64,000 bases of DNA from Gymnogyps californianus. Taxonomy: Eukaryota; Chordata; Aves; Accipitriformes; Cathartidae. A program made the translations under genes and the position numbers. Numbering within the stretch: the stretch's first letter is position 1; every line of letters starts with the position of its first letter. Under the pieces are notes generated by a model, which worked only from the letters and a program-made list of their open reading frames with translations, did no database searches and had not been told where the DNA came from. The DNA is taken from NCBI RefSeq assembly GCF_018139145.2, contig NC_059500.1, positions 39,227,437 through 39,291,436 of the forward strand, read 5' to 3'. Positions 35,390 through 49,600 of the stretch are shown piece after piece.

Positions 35390-36916
35390 TATCTGTACAC
35401 TGACGCATACCCCGTAGGGAACAAAGAAGAGGCCTTAGAGCCCTTGTGTGCAGCTCCAGGGCTACAGTCTCTTTGGGATCACAGAGACGTGGCAGGATAG
35501 CTCACATGACTGAATGCTGCTGTGGGCAGATAACGGGCTCTTTAGGAAGGACAGGCCAGGACAGTGGGGAGCAGAACTGGCCTTTTATGTGAGAGAGCAG
35601 CAGGGATACATGGAGCTCTGCCTGGTCTGTAGTGGCCATGAGATGGTGGAGTCCAGGATCTTGAGAGAAGGGAACAAGGCAAATAGCAGGATCGTAACCC
35701 TGGACTTCAGGAGTTCAGACCCATGCCTAACCAATCCATTAGCCATCTACAATGAAATGACTGGCTTGGTGGACTAGGGGAGAGCAGTGTATGTTGTTTA
35801 TCATGAGTTCAGCAAGATTTTCACCGCTTTCTCCCATAAAATCCTCTATATACAGGCTGGTGAAGTATGGACTAGGTAAATGGGCAGTGAGGTGGATTGA
35901 AAACTGGCTGAACTTCTGGGCTTAAAGGATTATTATCAGCAGCACAAAATCCAGCTGCAGTCCCATTACTAGTGGAGTATTCGGGGGTCTTATACTGGGG
36001 CCAGCACTGGCCATTACATTAATGACTTGGATGGTGGGACGGAGTGCATCCTCGGCAAGTTTAGAGATGATACACAACTGGGAGGAGTGGTTGACAGACA
36101 GGATGCTTGTGCTGCCATCTGAGAGGGTCTGCAACAGGCTGGAGAAATGGGCAGGTAGGAATCTCATTAAGTTCAACAAAGTCCTGCACCAGGGGTGGAA
36201 TAACCCTGTGCAGCAGTATAGGATGGAGATCAGCTAGTTGGAAAGCAACTTTGCGGAAAAGGACTTGTGGGTCCTGGTGGACAGCAAGTTGGCCATGAGC
36301 CAGCAGTGCACCCCTGCAGCACAGAAGGCCAACAGCATCTTGGGCTATGCTAGGATGAGCATTGCCCAGCAGATCAAGGGAGGCGATCCTTCCCCTCTGT
36401 TCAGTCCAGGTGAGACCACATCTGAAGTGCTGTGTCCAGTTCTTGGCTCCCCGCAAGAAGAGAGACATGGACATACTGGAGAAAGTCCAAGGCCATGAAG
36501 ATTAAGAGATTAGAGCATCTGACCATACCAGAAGAGGCTGAGAGCTGGGATTGTGTAGCTTCAAGAAGAGAAGTCTCAGGGGAGATCTTGTCAGTGTGCA
36601 CAAATACCTGATGGGAGGGTATAAAGAGGATGGAGCCATACTTTTCTCAATGGTGCCCAAGGCAAGAGGCAATGGGTGCAAATTGAAAGAGGAAATTCCA
36701 TTTAAGGATAAGGAGAAGCTCTTCAGTTGTGAGGGTGGCCAAACACTGCCACAGTTTGCTCAGAGAGGTTGTGGAATCCCCATTCTTGGAGATACTCAAA
36801 ATTCAACTGGACATAGGCCTGAGCAACCTGGTCTAGGTGACCCTACTTTGAGTAGGGGAAGTTGGACTAGATGGTCTCTAGAGCCTTCCAATCTCAGCCA
36901 TTCTGTGATTCTTTGA
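35390..36916 (+). mobile_element. CR1 retrotransposon, internally deleted (endonuclease part joined to RT part)
   Basis: The 5' part (about 35390-35715) has 'ttgggatcacagagacgtgg' and a frame with L-F-R-K-D-R-P-G and Y-V-R-E-Q, as in the CR1 ORF2 endonuclease. From about 35725 it continues with 'aatgaaatgactggcttggt', 'gtggattgaaaactggctga' and G-G-T-E-C-I..D-D-T-Q-L, which is reverse transcriptase. It runs to the canonical CR1 3' end 'gttggactagatggtctcta' and 'cattctgtgattcttt' (36862-36915). The reading frame is broken repeatedly by stops and indels. Not functional. Confidence 0.9.
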
Positions 36917-39900
36917 AGAAGTCTGTAGGACAAACCGAGTTCTGGCTAACTGCTTATGCTGTCTATTCTTTAAAAATTAAGAGCTGTAGATACTAGGCAG
37001 ATTGCCAAGCCAGAATCCAGTTTGTCCTGTAGCCCAGTGCCAAAAGATGTGGCACCAATTCTTATGTAGCTATATGCCTATTTCCAGTCTCATCTTCCAG
37101 TTACTCTTAGTGATGCATAAGATCTTCAAGTCGTTCTTCTCTTTTGTATCCTCAATCGTAAAATAAAAGCCTGAAGATGCTAACTAAGGATGTCTGGAAA
37201 TGCTGCACAACACTTAAATGTGTGCAGAACACATAAAAAATAAATAACACCTTGAGAGTTTAACTCAGTAAATCAGGTATCTCTTGTATTGTTAACTCAT
37301 TCTCTCTCAAAAAGATTCTGGCCAGTCCTAAATCTTACTAACTCTTAGAAGCCAGGGTAGCATAATTCTTATAACCTGCTGCAAAATTGTCCTTTAAAGT
37401 TTGTCTGCCAGATGATGTGTTACTCAGCTTGAATAAACCTGAGAGACTGATTCCACAAGTGTTACGAAGTATTGATTCATTTCCTTCGAGTGTCTGGTTA
37501 AAGGGTGGCTTGAGGAAAATGTAAAGTTTTGTCCTTAAATAAATATTGTATATAAATGGATCATGTCAGCAACACTCAGATTTCATGATTGCCTGGAGTG
37601 GAAACTGGATAATGAGACTTGTCAGCTCCACTGGATTTGTAGCAGGTATTTGTGTGGAGCAGTTTTGAATGTTTCAGAAAAATATATGAACATTCAAAAG
37701 GCTTGTGGACCAGTCTCGGTTATCGTCTGGGTCTGGTTAAACCAAATCAGCATAATTGTTCTTCAGAGGATCTTTTATTATGTGTTACACATTTCACTTT
37801 ACAAATAAAAATTATTTCAGAAATGGAACAGAGCTTTCCATTAGGAGTAGTAGTCATAGAAATGGTTTATGGAGATTACAGTTGAGTTTGGTTCCTGTAA
37901 TCCCTTTTTTCCTTGAGGAAAAAATAAAAAGTATTTGCTTCCTCAGGTTTGATTTCACTTTTTTGAGTTTTGATTGACAGCAAAGCATGAAGGGAAAGAC
38001 TTAAAAGCAGTGCACACACAGAAAGAGAGCAAAAAAGACTAAAACTGGAAAGACAAGAGTTTATTTTCTTTTTTGTGGGGGTAACATGGCAAGCTGTCCT
38101 CAAGAGATAAGAAAGTCCTCATTTAAAGCATCCTAAACAGATGAAATGCAAATGTGGTCTGGTGGGGGAGACTGGAACATGCAGCTTTCATAACTAAAAC
38201 CGCAAAACCTGGAATACACAACCCTTGTAAACAGCCATCTGACTTAATCATCAGGTCAAACCTAACCAAAGCATCTCTAATCAAATGAAACTGTAGGGTC
38301 ATCTTGGAAATGTGATGCCAGCTGTGAATTTCTAGGCTGCTATGATGATCCAAAACCAAAGAAAAACTGTACGCAGTTATCTTCTTAAAGGTAAAACTTT
38401 TTTTCCTTTCTGACCTGTTTTCAGCAGTTTACCTCAATTGTGTGAGCCATAACAACATGCAGAGGCGTACAACATACACACACACAAAAAGCGTATTAGG
38501 AAGCAACTCTGAAGCACCATTAAAAGATATGACTCCTGTTTGAACAAAAAAATCCTATTCCAGTACTGTGAGTGGAATGCAGTGCTTTATATAAGTTATT
38601 TCCTGTGTTTCTTCTTTGTGCTATCTGTACAACACATCTAGCAAAATAGGGTGGCTTGATGAAGTGGCAGTTTTTAGGGGAATATTATAGCTGTGTACAA
38701 ATACGTTAAAGATGTAAGCTGGAGCTAGACAAGCTAAACTGGGGACTTGTCAAACAATTCACCAGTCAGTTCCCCTAAGGCATGTAAGAATGCTGCATGT
38801 TCATGTGGAAAGCAGGGATATTTTTGCTCCTGGGGGATTTTTCCCCAACTCTAAAGTCAGTTAACCTCTTTTACTAGGAGGATCAGACTGCCGTTGGTGC
38901 CAGAAACCACAAACGTCTGGGACCAGTATGTCAGAGATTATTTCTGCTCAATCAGCTCTCAATATAACAAATGTATTAAACTAGTAACCCAAGCACAGAG
39001 ACATTTCATAACACAATGGGAACTGCATGGCGAAGTATATCTGTGATTTAGACAAATTCTGAGCCCCTGTCCAATGTTCACTGTTACGTATAAAAAAATA
39101 CTAAACTTTTTGTGATGCCAGCAACAGATTATAATACCAGTAAAACTACTGGTATACTTTTTCAAGTCTTTGCTTATAAATAAAATTAAAGATAAATTTA
39201 AAATGGGAGAAATACCATGGTATGATTTCTAAAGCATCAAAGGAATTATTAAGCCAGTGATATTAAAAGTATTTTAAAGGAATCATCAGAAATACGTTAT
39301 ATATTAAAAAGTAAGTTGCCATGCATGCCTTTCATTGGGTAAATATAACTTAAAATTGTTGTCAGATATCTGGTCAACAATCTATTGGTTTGTACACATA
39401 CATGTACATGCATATGCTGTGCCACTGGCCCACAAACAAACTGAAACCCATTCCTAGTTTGTAATTAAGGCTGTCCAAATGCAAGTATCAACAATTAAAA
39501 CTTAATAAAACCACAAAATAGCAAACTTGATTCATATGCCATAATAGCGAAGTCTTACTGTCCAAATTAAACATACAAAGCTTCCTCATCTGTAAGCAAA
39601 TTCTCAGTTACTTTGAACTGCACTGTTCTTTTATTTTCTGATTCACCTTATCCAGTAAATTCTGAGTTGATACCACATTTTTTTCAAGATGTAGCATATA
39701 GAATAAGTTACTTATAAACCACAGAAAGAAAAAATATAGCTTATAAAAGGAATCACTGTTAAAAACATACTTGTTTTTTCTAGCTTTAGTTTATCTCAAA
39801 GACGGGTAGTAGGCTTCCTTATAAAAAGATTCTTGAAACCAAAAAAACCCAAATATTCAGTCTTACTCTGGGATTGGATCCCAGCCTTAATTTTTTTTCT

Positions 39901-39954
39901 TATTTTAAACAGAACAGATTTCTCTTTTTTTTGGTAATATTTGCTATTAAATTA

Positions 39955-39989
39955 GTTTTTGCTAGTGCACTGGTTTTTGCTAGTGCATT
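39955..39989. repeat. 18-bp tandem duplication
   Basis: gtttttgctagtgca is repeated at 39955 and 39973 with the spacer ctg; intergenic. Confidence 0.85.
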
Positions 39990-40500
39990 TTAAGGAACAG
40001 ACCAGGGCCAAAGAAGGGGAGCATTTATTAGAGTTTGGAAGACTACTTTTGTTTCTGAGGTTGATTGCTTGCTGACTTTAAGTAGACTTGCAATCAAGTT
40101 AGTTGCACTGCCAAAGGGCAGCACTGAGCAATGGACCAACCTTCTTCAGCATGGTGCTCTCTCATGCTGACTGCTTCATTTTCCCCACTAAAACCAAAGA
40201 AGATTCATGCTTGAAGTTTAGTAAGTAAACAAAGCCAAAAGGAGAAAAAAAAGCCAGAGAGAAAGACAAAAATATACAGCATTCAATTGCTTGTGCTTTC
40301 TGTAGAGGCCTACAAGGGTCTTCCCACAACATTCAAGATTGCTGACAGTCCAGAGCTTACCAGCCCCTTTTCAAATTCAGCTGTCCCTTCTGGTTGGTCC
40401 TAGGGGCTGATTCTCTCCATGTGGGTCTTCAGTTCTAAGTGTGAGGCACAAGTAACTGACTCCCTAGGCCAATTGTCAAATGTAGTCCATTGACTTTCAC

Positions 40501-40646
40501 CAAAAAAAAAAAAAAGGACATGCTAAACATCCAAACCTCCAGTCATAGGTATAATTAAAAGGGAAAAAAATAGCAGAAAAAATGTTCCCAAGAGCATTCT
40601 TATCACAGCCAGTTACTCATATTGCGTGTCTTTTTTTTTTTTTTTT
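40501..40646. repeat. Homopolymer-rich patch (A14 and T16)
   Basis: A14 lies at 40502-40515 and T16 at 40631-40646, opposite in sense and about 115 bp apart. They could be worn retroelement tails or simple slippage. Confidence 0.7.
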
Positions 40647-43600
40647 CCTAAAAGAAGAGATTAACTCAGCTCTGTATGTGTAGGTGGGAGGGAATAATTC
40701 TGTGTTAAGACAGATGTGCTGTTATTATGACTTCACGGATGTTTATCATCTAACTACTACAACTACTGGAGCCATAAAAATAAATGGAGTAGCAGCAGCT
40801 ACCATAGAAAATGAGGCAGAGGAGAGATCTTCTAAGCCAAATTGTTGAGGTTCTGTGTCTTCTACATGGTATGAATAATGTTTGCATTCATTTGCATTCG
40901 TGTAATGTTTTCTTAGAATACTTCAGGCAAAATACAGAAAGATTAAAAAATCTCAATTAGTAGGTGGCTGTATTCATTTATACTTGTATGTATACGAAGT
41001 TAATATAGCTAGTACAAAGTAGCACAATCAAGTCAGTTTTCTACAGAATCTGGGGTGTTCATTTACAACACAATATTTGTATAGATATACAGAAGAGAAA
41101 AACTAAGTGCTTAAACTTTTGCTTAATGCACATTTTCTGATCAGTACCATCCTTTCACAAAAAAGACAGTAAAACAAATTCTTTTAGCTGAGTGGACTTA
41201 AGCCTTAGCTTAAACGATTTTCTAAACCAGAATGAGATTAGTCAGTACTTAATGCTAGGATAAATGAGAGCGTAGGTTATTATGTCATCTCAGAAAGACC
41301 ACAGAATGCAGAGAGAATTCCCCCTTGTTTCTAAAAAGCCATATAATCTTGATTCCTTTAAAAAAAAAAAAAAAAAGGAAGGCTACTATTAACTCTTGTG
41401 AAGTAATAGGTTGTTTTGACAATGTCATTATCCAGATTTATGGATGTATCTTTCAGCTTCACTCAAGATCTAATTCTCCTCAATCACTCCAAACGCTTGA
41501 GGACTAGTGATTGCTGGAATCCTCCACAGATTATCCCTGATCCTCAAGGACATGAGAGCAATTCCAAATTAACTTCCAAATACATTTATGTAAACTGTGT
41601 ATCCCGCCTCAGAAAGAATAATCCACTACATTCACATATAAACAGAACCTTTAAATATGCAACAGATGTTCCATTTTTTGAAAAGCTCTTGAATTCATTG
41701 ACAGGCCTTTGGCGAAACTGATGAATTAATTTGTTCGGGGCGGATTTCATAAATCCTCTAATAATTCTTACCCTTACACATCTTGACTTGATTTCTGAGA
41801 TCTACAGCATGTGTTTTAAATGTTTTAACCTTTACTACTTTAATCAGGTAACATTTATTTCAGGGCTGGATGATGATCGGTCATTGAAAGGTATAGTTGA
41901 CTAGGAAATAAAATTCAATTTGTCAGTTAAACAAACCTCCACATCTGAAATAAGAAGAAATCAGTCTGTATTACTGGATCCCTGAAATGCTTAGTGGTTT
42001 TGATGTCACTCTCCCTTTCAAGATTATATAGTGCTGGATTGCTAAGTATTGCTGGATGCAGTGTTGGTATGCAGAAACCACAGTTACCGTGCTTATGTAC
42101 AACCAAGTTCTTGGGGTGGTTTAAATGTAAGCTTTTACCTCTATACTGAGATTTATTTCTATCATTTTAAGCTATTTAATACTTAGAGGCTAGATAGCAG
42201 TTTAAACAGCAATGAAATCAGTCTAAAAAACAAATTTTGTCTAAGCTGTTTGCTTTGGATAGGTCTTCAACTTTGTTAATGCCTCTGATCTAATGTACTA
42301 AATGATATAAAATAATTTTTTTTTATTGACAGATGCGTTTGATAGCATACAATAAAATGTGCAGGTAAAACTGCATTAGAAAGGCTTTTGTTTTCCATTG
42401 CTAGACAATTGGCATGCCAGCCACCCACTCAATAAAACTTAATGTATTTTCTTACTATAATGGGACATTCAGAGCTCCAGAAGTCTACAGTCTCTAAGAT
42501 ATGATAAAAGTATATTACATTTATTATTTTTTTTTCCTGCTGAAAACCATAAGCAGAGCAAATGGCCATTTTTTGCCTCTTCCATGACATTTTCTCATAA
42601 ATGTAGGTTTAGCTAGATTTAGAAGTCTGAGTACATCAGTGCTGACTGTATGTTACTAGTCCCCATCTGTATGAATCCACAGAATTATGAGTGTTACAAC
42701 CTAACTTGAGACGCCGACATCCATTCTGTAGTGTTTGATGCTTTTTTGCTCTGCTGCATTTCTAAATGAACTCTGCTATATCAAGTAAAATGATGGAATT
42801 GTGAAAGAATTGCAGGATTAGACAGTACATAACAAAAACAGACATGCCCATCTGAATTCAGCTTTCAAAAATAAACTGAATTCTGGTTAAAATCCATCTA
42901 GGTGGTTTACATTTATTTGAAAGAGGTCTGCAATTAAGGTTTCTTAATCTGGGCCAGTTATGCATGTATGCTTTTTATATCTCTAATGTGAAAATGCTGT
43001 TCATGAAGTGGAACTACATTTCATGAGTGAAAAAATAGTTGAAAAATGAAAATTCTGCTTACCATCTTGTGTTTATTCATTTTCCAAGATGTTCTGGAAA
43101 CAGGAGACTTAACAAAGCTTTTTTTTTTATCCTTGATATGTTCACCAGGTTCTTTCTTGCCAGTTCCTCCGTAGGCCATAATAATCTCAGCTATCAGCTG
43201 AGTAGCTAACTAGCAGAAGCCAAGCAAAATGTGTATTAACTGCCTCCCATCTGCCTTTCCTTTGACAATGCCACTCATATTGACCTCTCTACCCAGATGA
43301 CAAATCAAATTCTTGTCAGACACTATAGCTTACAAATGCCAAACAAACTGCAGTATGTTATAGAAGCAACTACGTGATTACCCAATTCTCCACTTTGCTG
43401 TATTAGCACCTTTGGAACATACTAGTGCAAAATAGGTGACAGGATAAACCTATAACTGAAAACCAAATATACCATAAACTGCATGAAGTTGTTGCTACTT
43501 AATTTTCTTCAAATATTTTATTTAATAGTAACAATACTTTCTGTCACAGCATCTCTGATACCTAATCATTAACATATTGCATCATATACTGAGGACAGCA

Positions 43601-46600
43601 AAGTATTTCACAGCTAAGCAATCAAATATGAGGAGGCTGGGTGAAAGACTTGCCCCAGAGAAAAAAGAATTCTTACAGTAGCCAGGAATAAAGTGTCCTT
43701 TGATTCTCAGTTTCTCATTTCTAAACTCCAGATTTGCACTGCTAAATTCAAATTCTAAGATCAACTTTTACTGGTAGTATGTTGTTTTCTACTAAAAAGT
43801 TGAGTTTCATACAGAAGTCAAAGGACCCTAAACTCAGCTGCAAGCTTAGCTGCAGAAATGCAAAATGTACTAATTTGCTGTGAAACAGCGTTGTTCATGC
43901 CAAGAAAATAATCTTATATAAACACAGAAGTCATTCTCCTATATCAACTAATGTGGCTGTGGCCATTTCCATAACCAGAAAAGACTATATTGCTCAGTGC
44001 TTGACTCTGCACTCTTTGTTCTGGAATGAAAGTGCCTCTAAGATAAGAAAATGGAGTACTGTCTTACTTAGTTTACATACCATTTTAGATGAAAATACAC
44101 CAGCAAACCTAGCTGCTGTCATTTGACAAAGGCAGTTTCATTTGGCAAAAACAGCTAGTCTACATGTATACTGAAAACTTCTCCCAGTATTGTAACATAA
44201 GTAGCATGATTTCTAACAATATGTTTTGACTAAGAAATTACTGAATTAGTTTGTTTAGGTAAATAGGATAAGTTATTCCCAAATAAGTACTCTCTTGCCA
44301 GTATAGGTGGTATTTAAATTAGAAGAGTCCCTAGGTATAGCTATATTATAGTAGTTGTACCAGGAAATGTGTTCTTCAGCTTGTCTAGAATGACGTAGCT
44401 TTAAATTAGCTAATCTGGATATCAAGTAGCAGTTCAGCCACATCAGAAAAGAGCTCAGCAAGGGTGGGCTTTTGTATTTTTTCCAGTAGGCTTTGCAGCC
44501 TGTGTTGTGCTCTGTCTAGTTGAAATGATACTGATAACTGCACCCAAGCCAGCCAGTTTAAAGGTAGCTTAGATTATTCACTACCCAGTCATAGGTGAAA
44601 CTCTTAGATGAGTATGCTAATACCTACCTAGTTTATTGATATTGCTGTGTATTTACTTTCAGTTGTATCATAGCTGTGGCCTCATAGAGTGAGTGAAAGC
44701 CCAGGCATTTAGACAGGGAGAAAAGACTTGTCAATGTGGCTAGTTCCTACAGAATTCCCATTTTTCCCTGAGAAAAAAGCCATTTATTCTAATTGAACAA
44801 TCATAACTGGCTGCCACTTTAAAACATTGCCTTAACATTGGAGTTGACAAAGAAAAATGCTTAAGGCACAGCAACTAAACTTTGAAAAGTGTTCCAGTCG
44901 CATTACTATCCTGTATTTTATAGAAAGGCTTTTTGCAACTTTTGAGTAATATAAAACAGTTCAGTTAAGTGGGATGAAGACATAGGTTATGATCTCACTT
45001 TTTTTTCTTTCTCACCTTCACTTTCACTTGTTTTCCTTCTGACTTCAGGAAGGATTCCTAGCACCAGAGGGGAGCTAGAATTAGAGACCTAATTTGTAGA
45101 CTGCAGGCTTTCAAAAACAGGTGCCAGAAATCCCAGAGCTGAGAGACATATCCATATGTGTATTTGCTGACTTACGAAATTATTTATGTCCAAGCTTCCT
45201 ACAGATGGAGCTATAATGCAGTTTGTAAGGGCCTGTTTTCTTTCACAGCAGATAAAGGGATCACATCTCCACAAGTGGGCTTCTTGTTTAGATGCCTTAT
45301 GTTGTGTTTCCAATTTACTTGTCTTTTACTGGAGTAAGTATTTTTCAGAAAAAGTTAGTTTAAAAGATACAGCTTCTAGGTGGAGATTTATGCAAAAAAA
45401 TGGCTTTTGAGCTTGCTGAGCTTCATTTTCTTCCCATTTAATGCTAGTGCATTTAGCTTATTACTTCCTTAAATCCTTTCTTCAATATGGCAGTTAATAC
45501 AGAAGGAGAAAAAAATGAAGAACATATTTGAAGAAAACAGATGAAGACACGGGCTCAGTGTCATTGCTGTATCATTCTACTCTTGCTGCATGCCTTCTGC
45601 TATTTTGCCTTTTCTGTTTTCTGCCTATATTGTAGGCTTTTGGGACCAAAGCCATTTTCTCCACATGTGGAGTTATGTGAATAGTATTCTAAAGCTTTTG
45701 TTTTAGAAAAAGGACAAGTGGCTCCAATTTGATTTTTCTTGGAGTCCTCCAGAGGGTTAAAGACACATCTTAAATTGTGTCTTTCGGACTCCTCAGATAC
45801 TTTATCACTAAGTATTCATACTTTCTGGTCTCCTATTGTGCCACTTACCTAGCAGACAGCAAGTAAGGAAGTGCCTGAGCTGGCACCATGGACAGAGTCC
45901 CCCTATGAAGTGGCTGGAGTTGGACAGTACATTCCTGGCAAATCTTACTCATGTGCGTAACTAAAAGACTTAAATTATTTAACTAGGTTAACTGAATTAG
46001 CTGCATTGGTAGATTTTGAGGGTGGATAATTCTTCCCTCAAAACTAAACAACACTAACAATTCCTCGTCTATGAAATATCTGTAGTTTGGGGGAGTTTCG
46101 AATTGACAGCTGTTAGCTGAAAGATTCTGCAGTCGTATTCCCTACCACATAACCTGAGAATAATAGTAAACACCATTATGAATTGATAGTCTAATGTTGT
46201 AGCATGACGCTGGCAGACTTTGCTTTTTGGTAGTGGTCTTCTGCCCTCCAAAATACATTTTCGGCTCCCTGCAGTGTTCTCCATTGCTACATCTAATACA
46301 TACAGCTCTAGCCCTAGGAGGACACAATCCAGACACACTCCCTGTGGTGTGTGTGGGCTTCCATTTTTATTTTCCTTGTGAGAAAGGGACTGGAGCTGGA
46401 AGACATTTCCTGTTCCCAAAGAACACTATAATTCAAACATAGCTTCTGGAATTTCAGCACTGCATTGTAATTAGCCGTTCTCACTGACCTGAAAAAAGAG
46501 AATAAGGAGGGGGTGTGGTGTGTGTGTCCTAAAATTATTGTTACCATCCATTTCATGTTCAACAGTTTGTCACACGTCTATAGCTTCAGACCCCTTGCTG

Positions 46601-49600
46601 GTACACTGGGACTTCTTAGTCACATACAGCCCTACATCAGCCACACCTGCAAGACTTGTGCAAGTGGATTCTCAAGAGTGGGTAGAGATGAGGTGCTCCT
46701 CAGCCCTGACAAAGGCACTGCATCCTAACACAGTGCCACTTGTCAAAGCTTTTTGCATCTGAAGGTAGGCTCCTTTTACTTAGTGTTGGCTTCTATGAGA
46801 TTGTATTTTGTTCATCATATGCAAAATACAAGCAGAAAGTCCTGTGCCAGAGGCCCTAGGAGTCCATTTTGGCGGACTGCTAGTTTTGCCCAAAACCTAA
46901 GGGCTGAGGAGAGATTCAGGAATAGAGAATAGATTTTTGCTGGTCAAGAATATAGGCATGGGGCCTCCAGAATAGCAAGGAGAGTAACTTCTAGCTGAAT
47001 TTATGATCCGTAGTGGTGGTAATGTTAGGTTGCTGTCCCTACATTGTGTGTTATGGTAAATGCTTCTGTCTTCCTGCAGAGGATGATCTAGTTGTGGCCA
47101 ACATCTGCTTATCTGGCACTCTCCAAACAGTGGAAATGCTCCTTGTCTGGCAAGGTAGGCCTCAAAAGTGCCCCCTGTGGCTAAAAGTAAGAAAAATGCT
47201 TCTCAGTGGACCACATATGAACCAATCGGGTGTATGAGCCTATTAGTCTTGTGCTCATGGAGCTAAATAGAATAACACTTGGAAACATTACAGAACATGA
47301 AAATTATTTTCTGTGGGAAAAAAGCTCTTCAAGATGTGAATCACAAAAGATCTGAATATCTGAATCCCAAGTGGTCCTTGCTCGAGAGATTCAGTTGATA
47401 ATAATAACTTTGTATAATGATGACTTTGGGAAATTTCAGGTACTGAGAAGACAAAGCCTGTTTCATATATTCCATCCCATATATCATGAGTTAAACCAGT
47501 TCTTCCTTTTGACCATACACTAAAGTTTGCACTTATTGCCAGAACCAGTGAGCTTTATCTGACAGATATTATGAAGAGTATGAACCAAAGATAATTTGAT
47601 TGTAAAAAAATTATGTATTTTGCATCTTGAAAGGCAGCTTGTGTTGATAACAGGTCCTTTTCTATGTAAATGATACTAAAATTTTATCCCCCAGGGACAT
47701 GCTTCTAATGTAGAACTGATGGCATTCTCAAAAAACAAAAATTGATGCTATCTCCCAGCTAAACTGAAAGCTGCCCAGAAGAAAAGGTTTATGGGTTTAT
47801 GATGTAATTGAGATGTTGGCTTTAGAGTTCCTTGTATTTTGTTTAAGGAATACTTTTTTCTGTGTTACAGTAATGCCTGAATATGATGAAGGAAACACTC
47901 TGCCTTTCCTCTTCCTTGCTGCCTGAGGCACTGTTAGTTATCATTTCAGAGCTGTACATTTCAAGTTCATAGGAAGGCCACACAACCTTAATCTTGTGAG
48001 GGCTAGTGAATCAGACTCACAGTGGTGAGACTGTAAGCCCTGTCTTGACATTGGACTATGTAGTGGACAGTTTATTTCTAGATACATGTAGGAAACGTGT
48101 TAAAGGTTGTAAGCTCCTACGACAGTAGAGGCAGGCTGTACAAAGGGAGGATACTAAACTGGGTAACAGAAGAGTTGAAACACGAGGAGCAGGTTGCATG
48201 CAGCTTCTGTGTACTTTGTACTCTTTTTCTTGCTTTGGTTGGGGAAAAAGGCTGCAGCCTTCATCAGGATCCTGACAATGCTACGTGAGTCTCTTATGGG
48301 TATGACTTGTAAAGTTTACACTGTGTATAAACTAGCTGGAAGATTGAGTGCTGTGAAAAAGTAGACTGCCACAAAACTAAAGTAGCTGTCAGAAGAGGGA
48401 GAAGGATCTGCTGTGCCAGATTCAGCCTCAAGGATTAATTATTTCCCCCCTTGCTGACCTCTCTAAAACTTAGCACATCCTTGGTCCATGCAATCTACTG
48501 AAGAGTTTGTTTGCCCTTCAACTAGAGAGAACTAATATGCTGTCTATCGTCATTTATCCAACTTACCACAGCCTGACTATTACCTTTTGCAATTCTATCC
48601 ACTGTAGTCTTTTGTGTCTCAGCTTGCATTTTGTTCCCTAAACTATTCTGGTCTAACACCTTATCTCTATGCATACAGGTCCTAGTATAGAGGGCTTGAA
48701 GCTGCTCTGTGCTATTAAAATATAAAATTAAAAGCAGCCTGAGAAGATCTGATAATTGATAACATTTGGTGTCAGCATTGTTCCAGTTCTTCATAGCTTC
48801 CTCAGTAGCTGAGGAGGGTTCTTATCTAAAGTGTATTGGAAGTCATAGGGCCAACTCCTACTGATTTCAGTTAGGTGTGTTTCATTAGAAACCTTATCAG
48901 GCCCTAGACACAAACTTTATACACAGTTACAATCCCTTGGCTATACAAGTTTATAAAGACGTGCATTCAAGTGTTACAGATAAAGATTTGTTTTCAGATT
49001 AGAAATTTAAGACATACAGATTATTTCTGCATCAAATAACTCATCTTTCATATTCTGTGCCTCATAGCCTCCAGAAGAATCCAACTAGGCAGCCAAAACA
49101 AATCACTCTACACTTGCTTGATATTTAACACCGACATCTGGGAGGGCAACCTAGGTGTCGAGTGAGAGGAAATGGCAACACCCCATTCAGCTAGAGTGCA
49201 CCATCCGATCTTATGTCTCTTTTCTGCTTCTTGTCAAGCGAGTTCTCAATTTTGGTTTGAAATGTCTGCTCCTTTTCCTTAATAAACAACTCCCACTTGG
49301 AAGGTGGAGTGCTGAAGCACAAGCCTAGGCTCCAGAAGAAAGCCTTCCTGGCCTCAGTGAGTTAACATGGAGAGCATCCAAGTACAGGAAGATAAGGAGA
49401 AAAGGCTTCAAAGCAATCCTCCAATGGATCCATGCCACATTAGTCTTGTGAAAGATACTAGATGATAAACAAACCATGAAAATGGGTGGAAAGGAAAGTG
49501 GGAGCTAAAACCAAAAGCTTTATCTGGAACAGAAGGTACATGCAATGGAAGATGTAGAGATCACTCAGACATGAATGTTCCTTCAATCTTACTTTCCTTT

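Larger units (their letters stand above)
36917..46999. other. Intergenic, no gene recognised
   Basis: AT-rich, mostly unique-looking sequence with homopolymers (A14, T16, and A17 at 41360-41376) and one 18-bp duplication. Open frames up to 116 codons (46069-46419, minus) show no domain I know and no splice context. Confidence 0.7.

Noticed and set aside
36022..36916. Plus- and minus-strand frames of 60-137 codons
   Set aside because: They lie inside the CR1 copy. The sense frames are broken ORF2 pieces and the minus-strand frames are shadows.
46069..46419. 116-codon minus-strand frame
   Set aside because: No domain, no splice signals at its ends, and overlapped by other frames on both strands.
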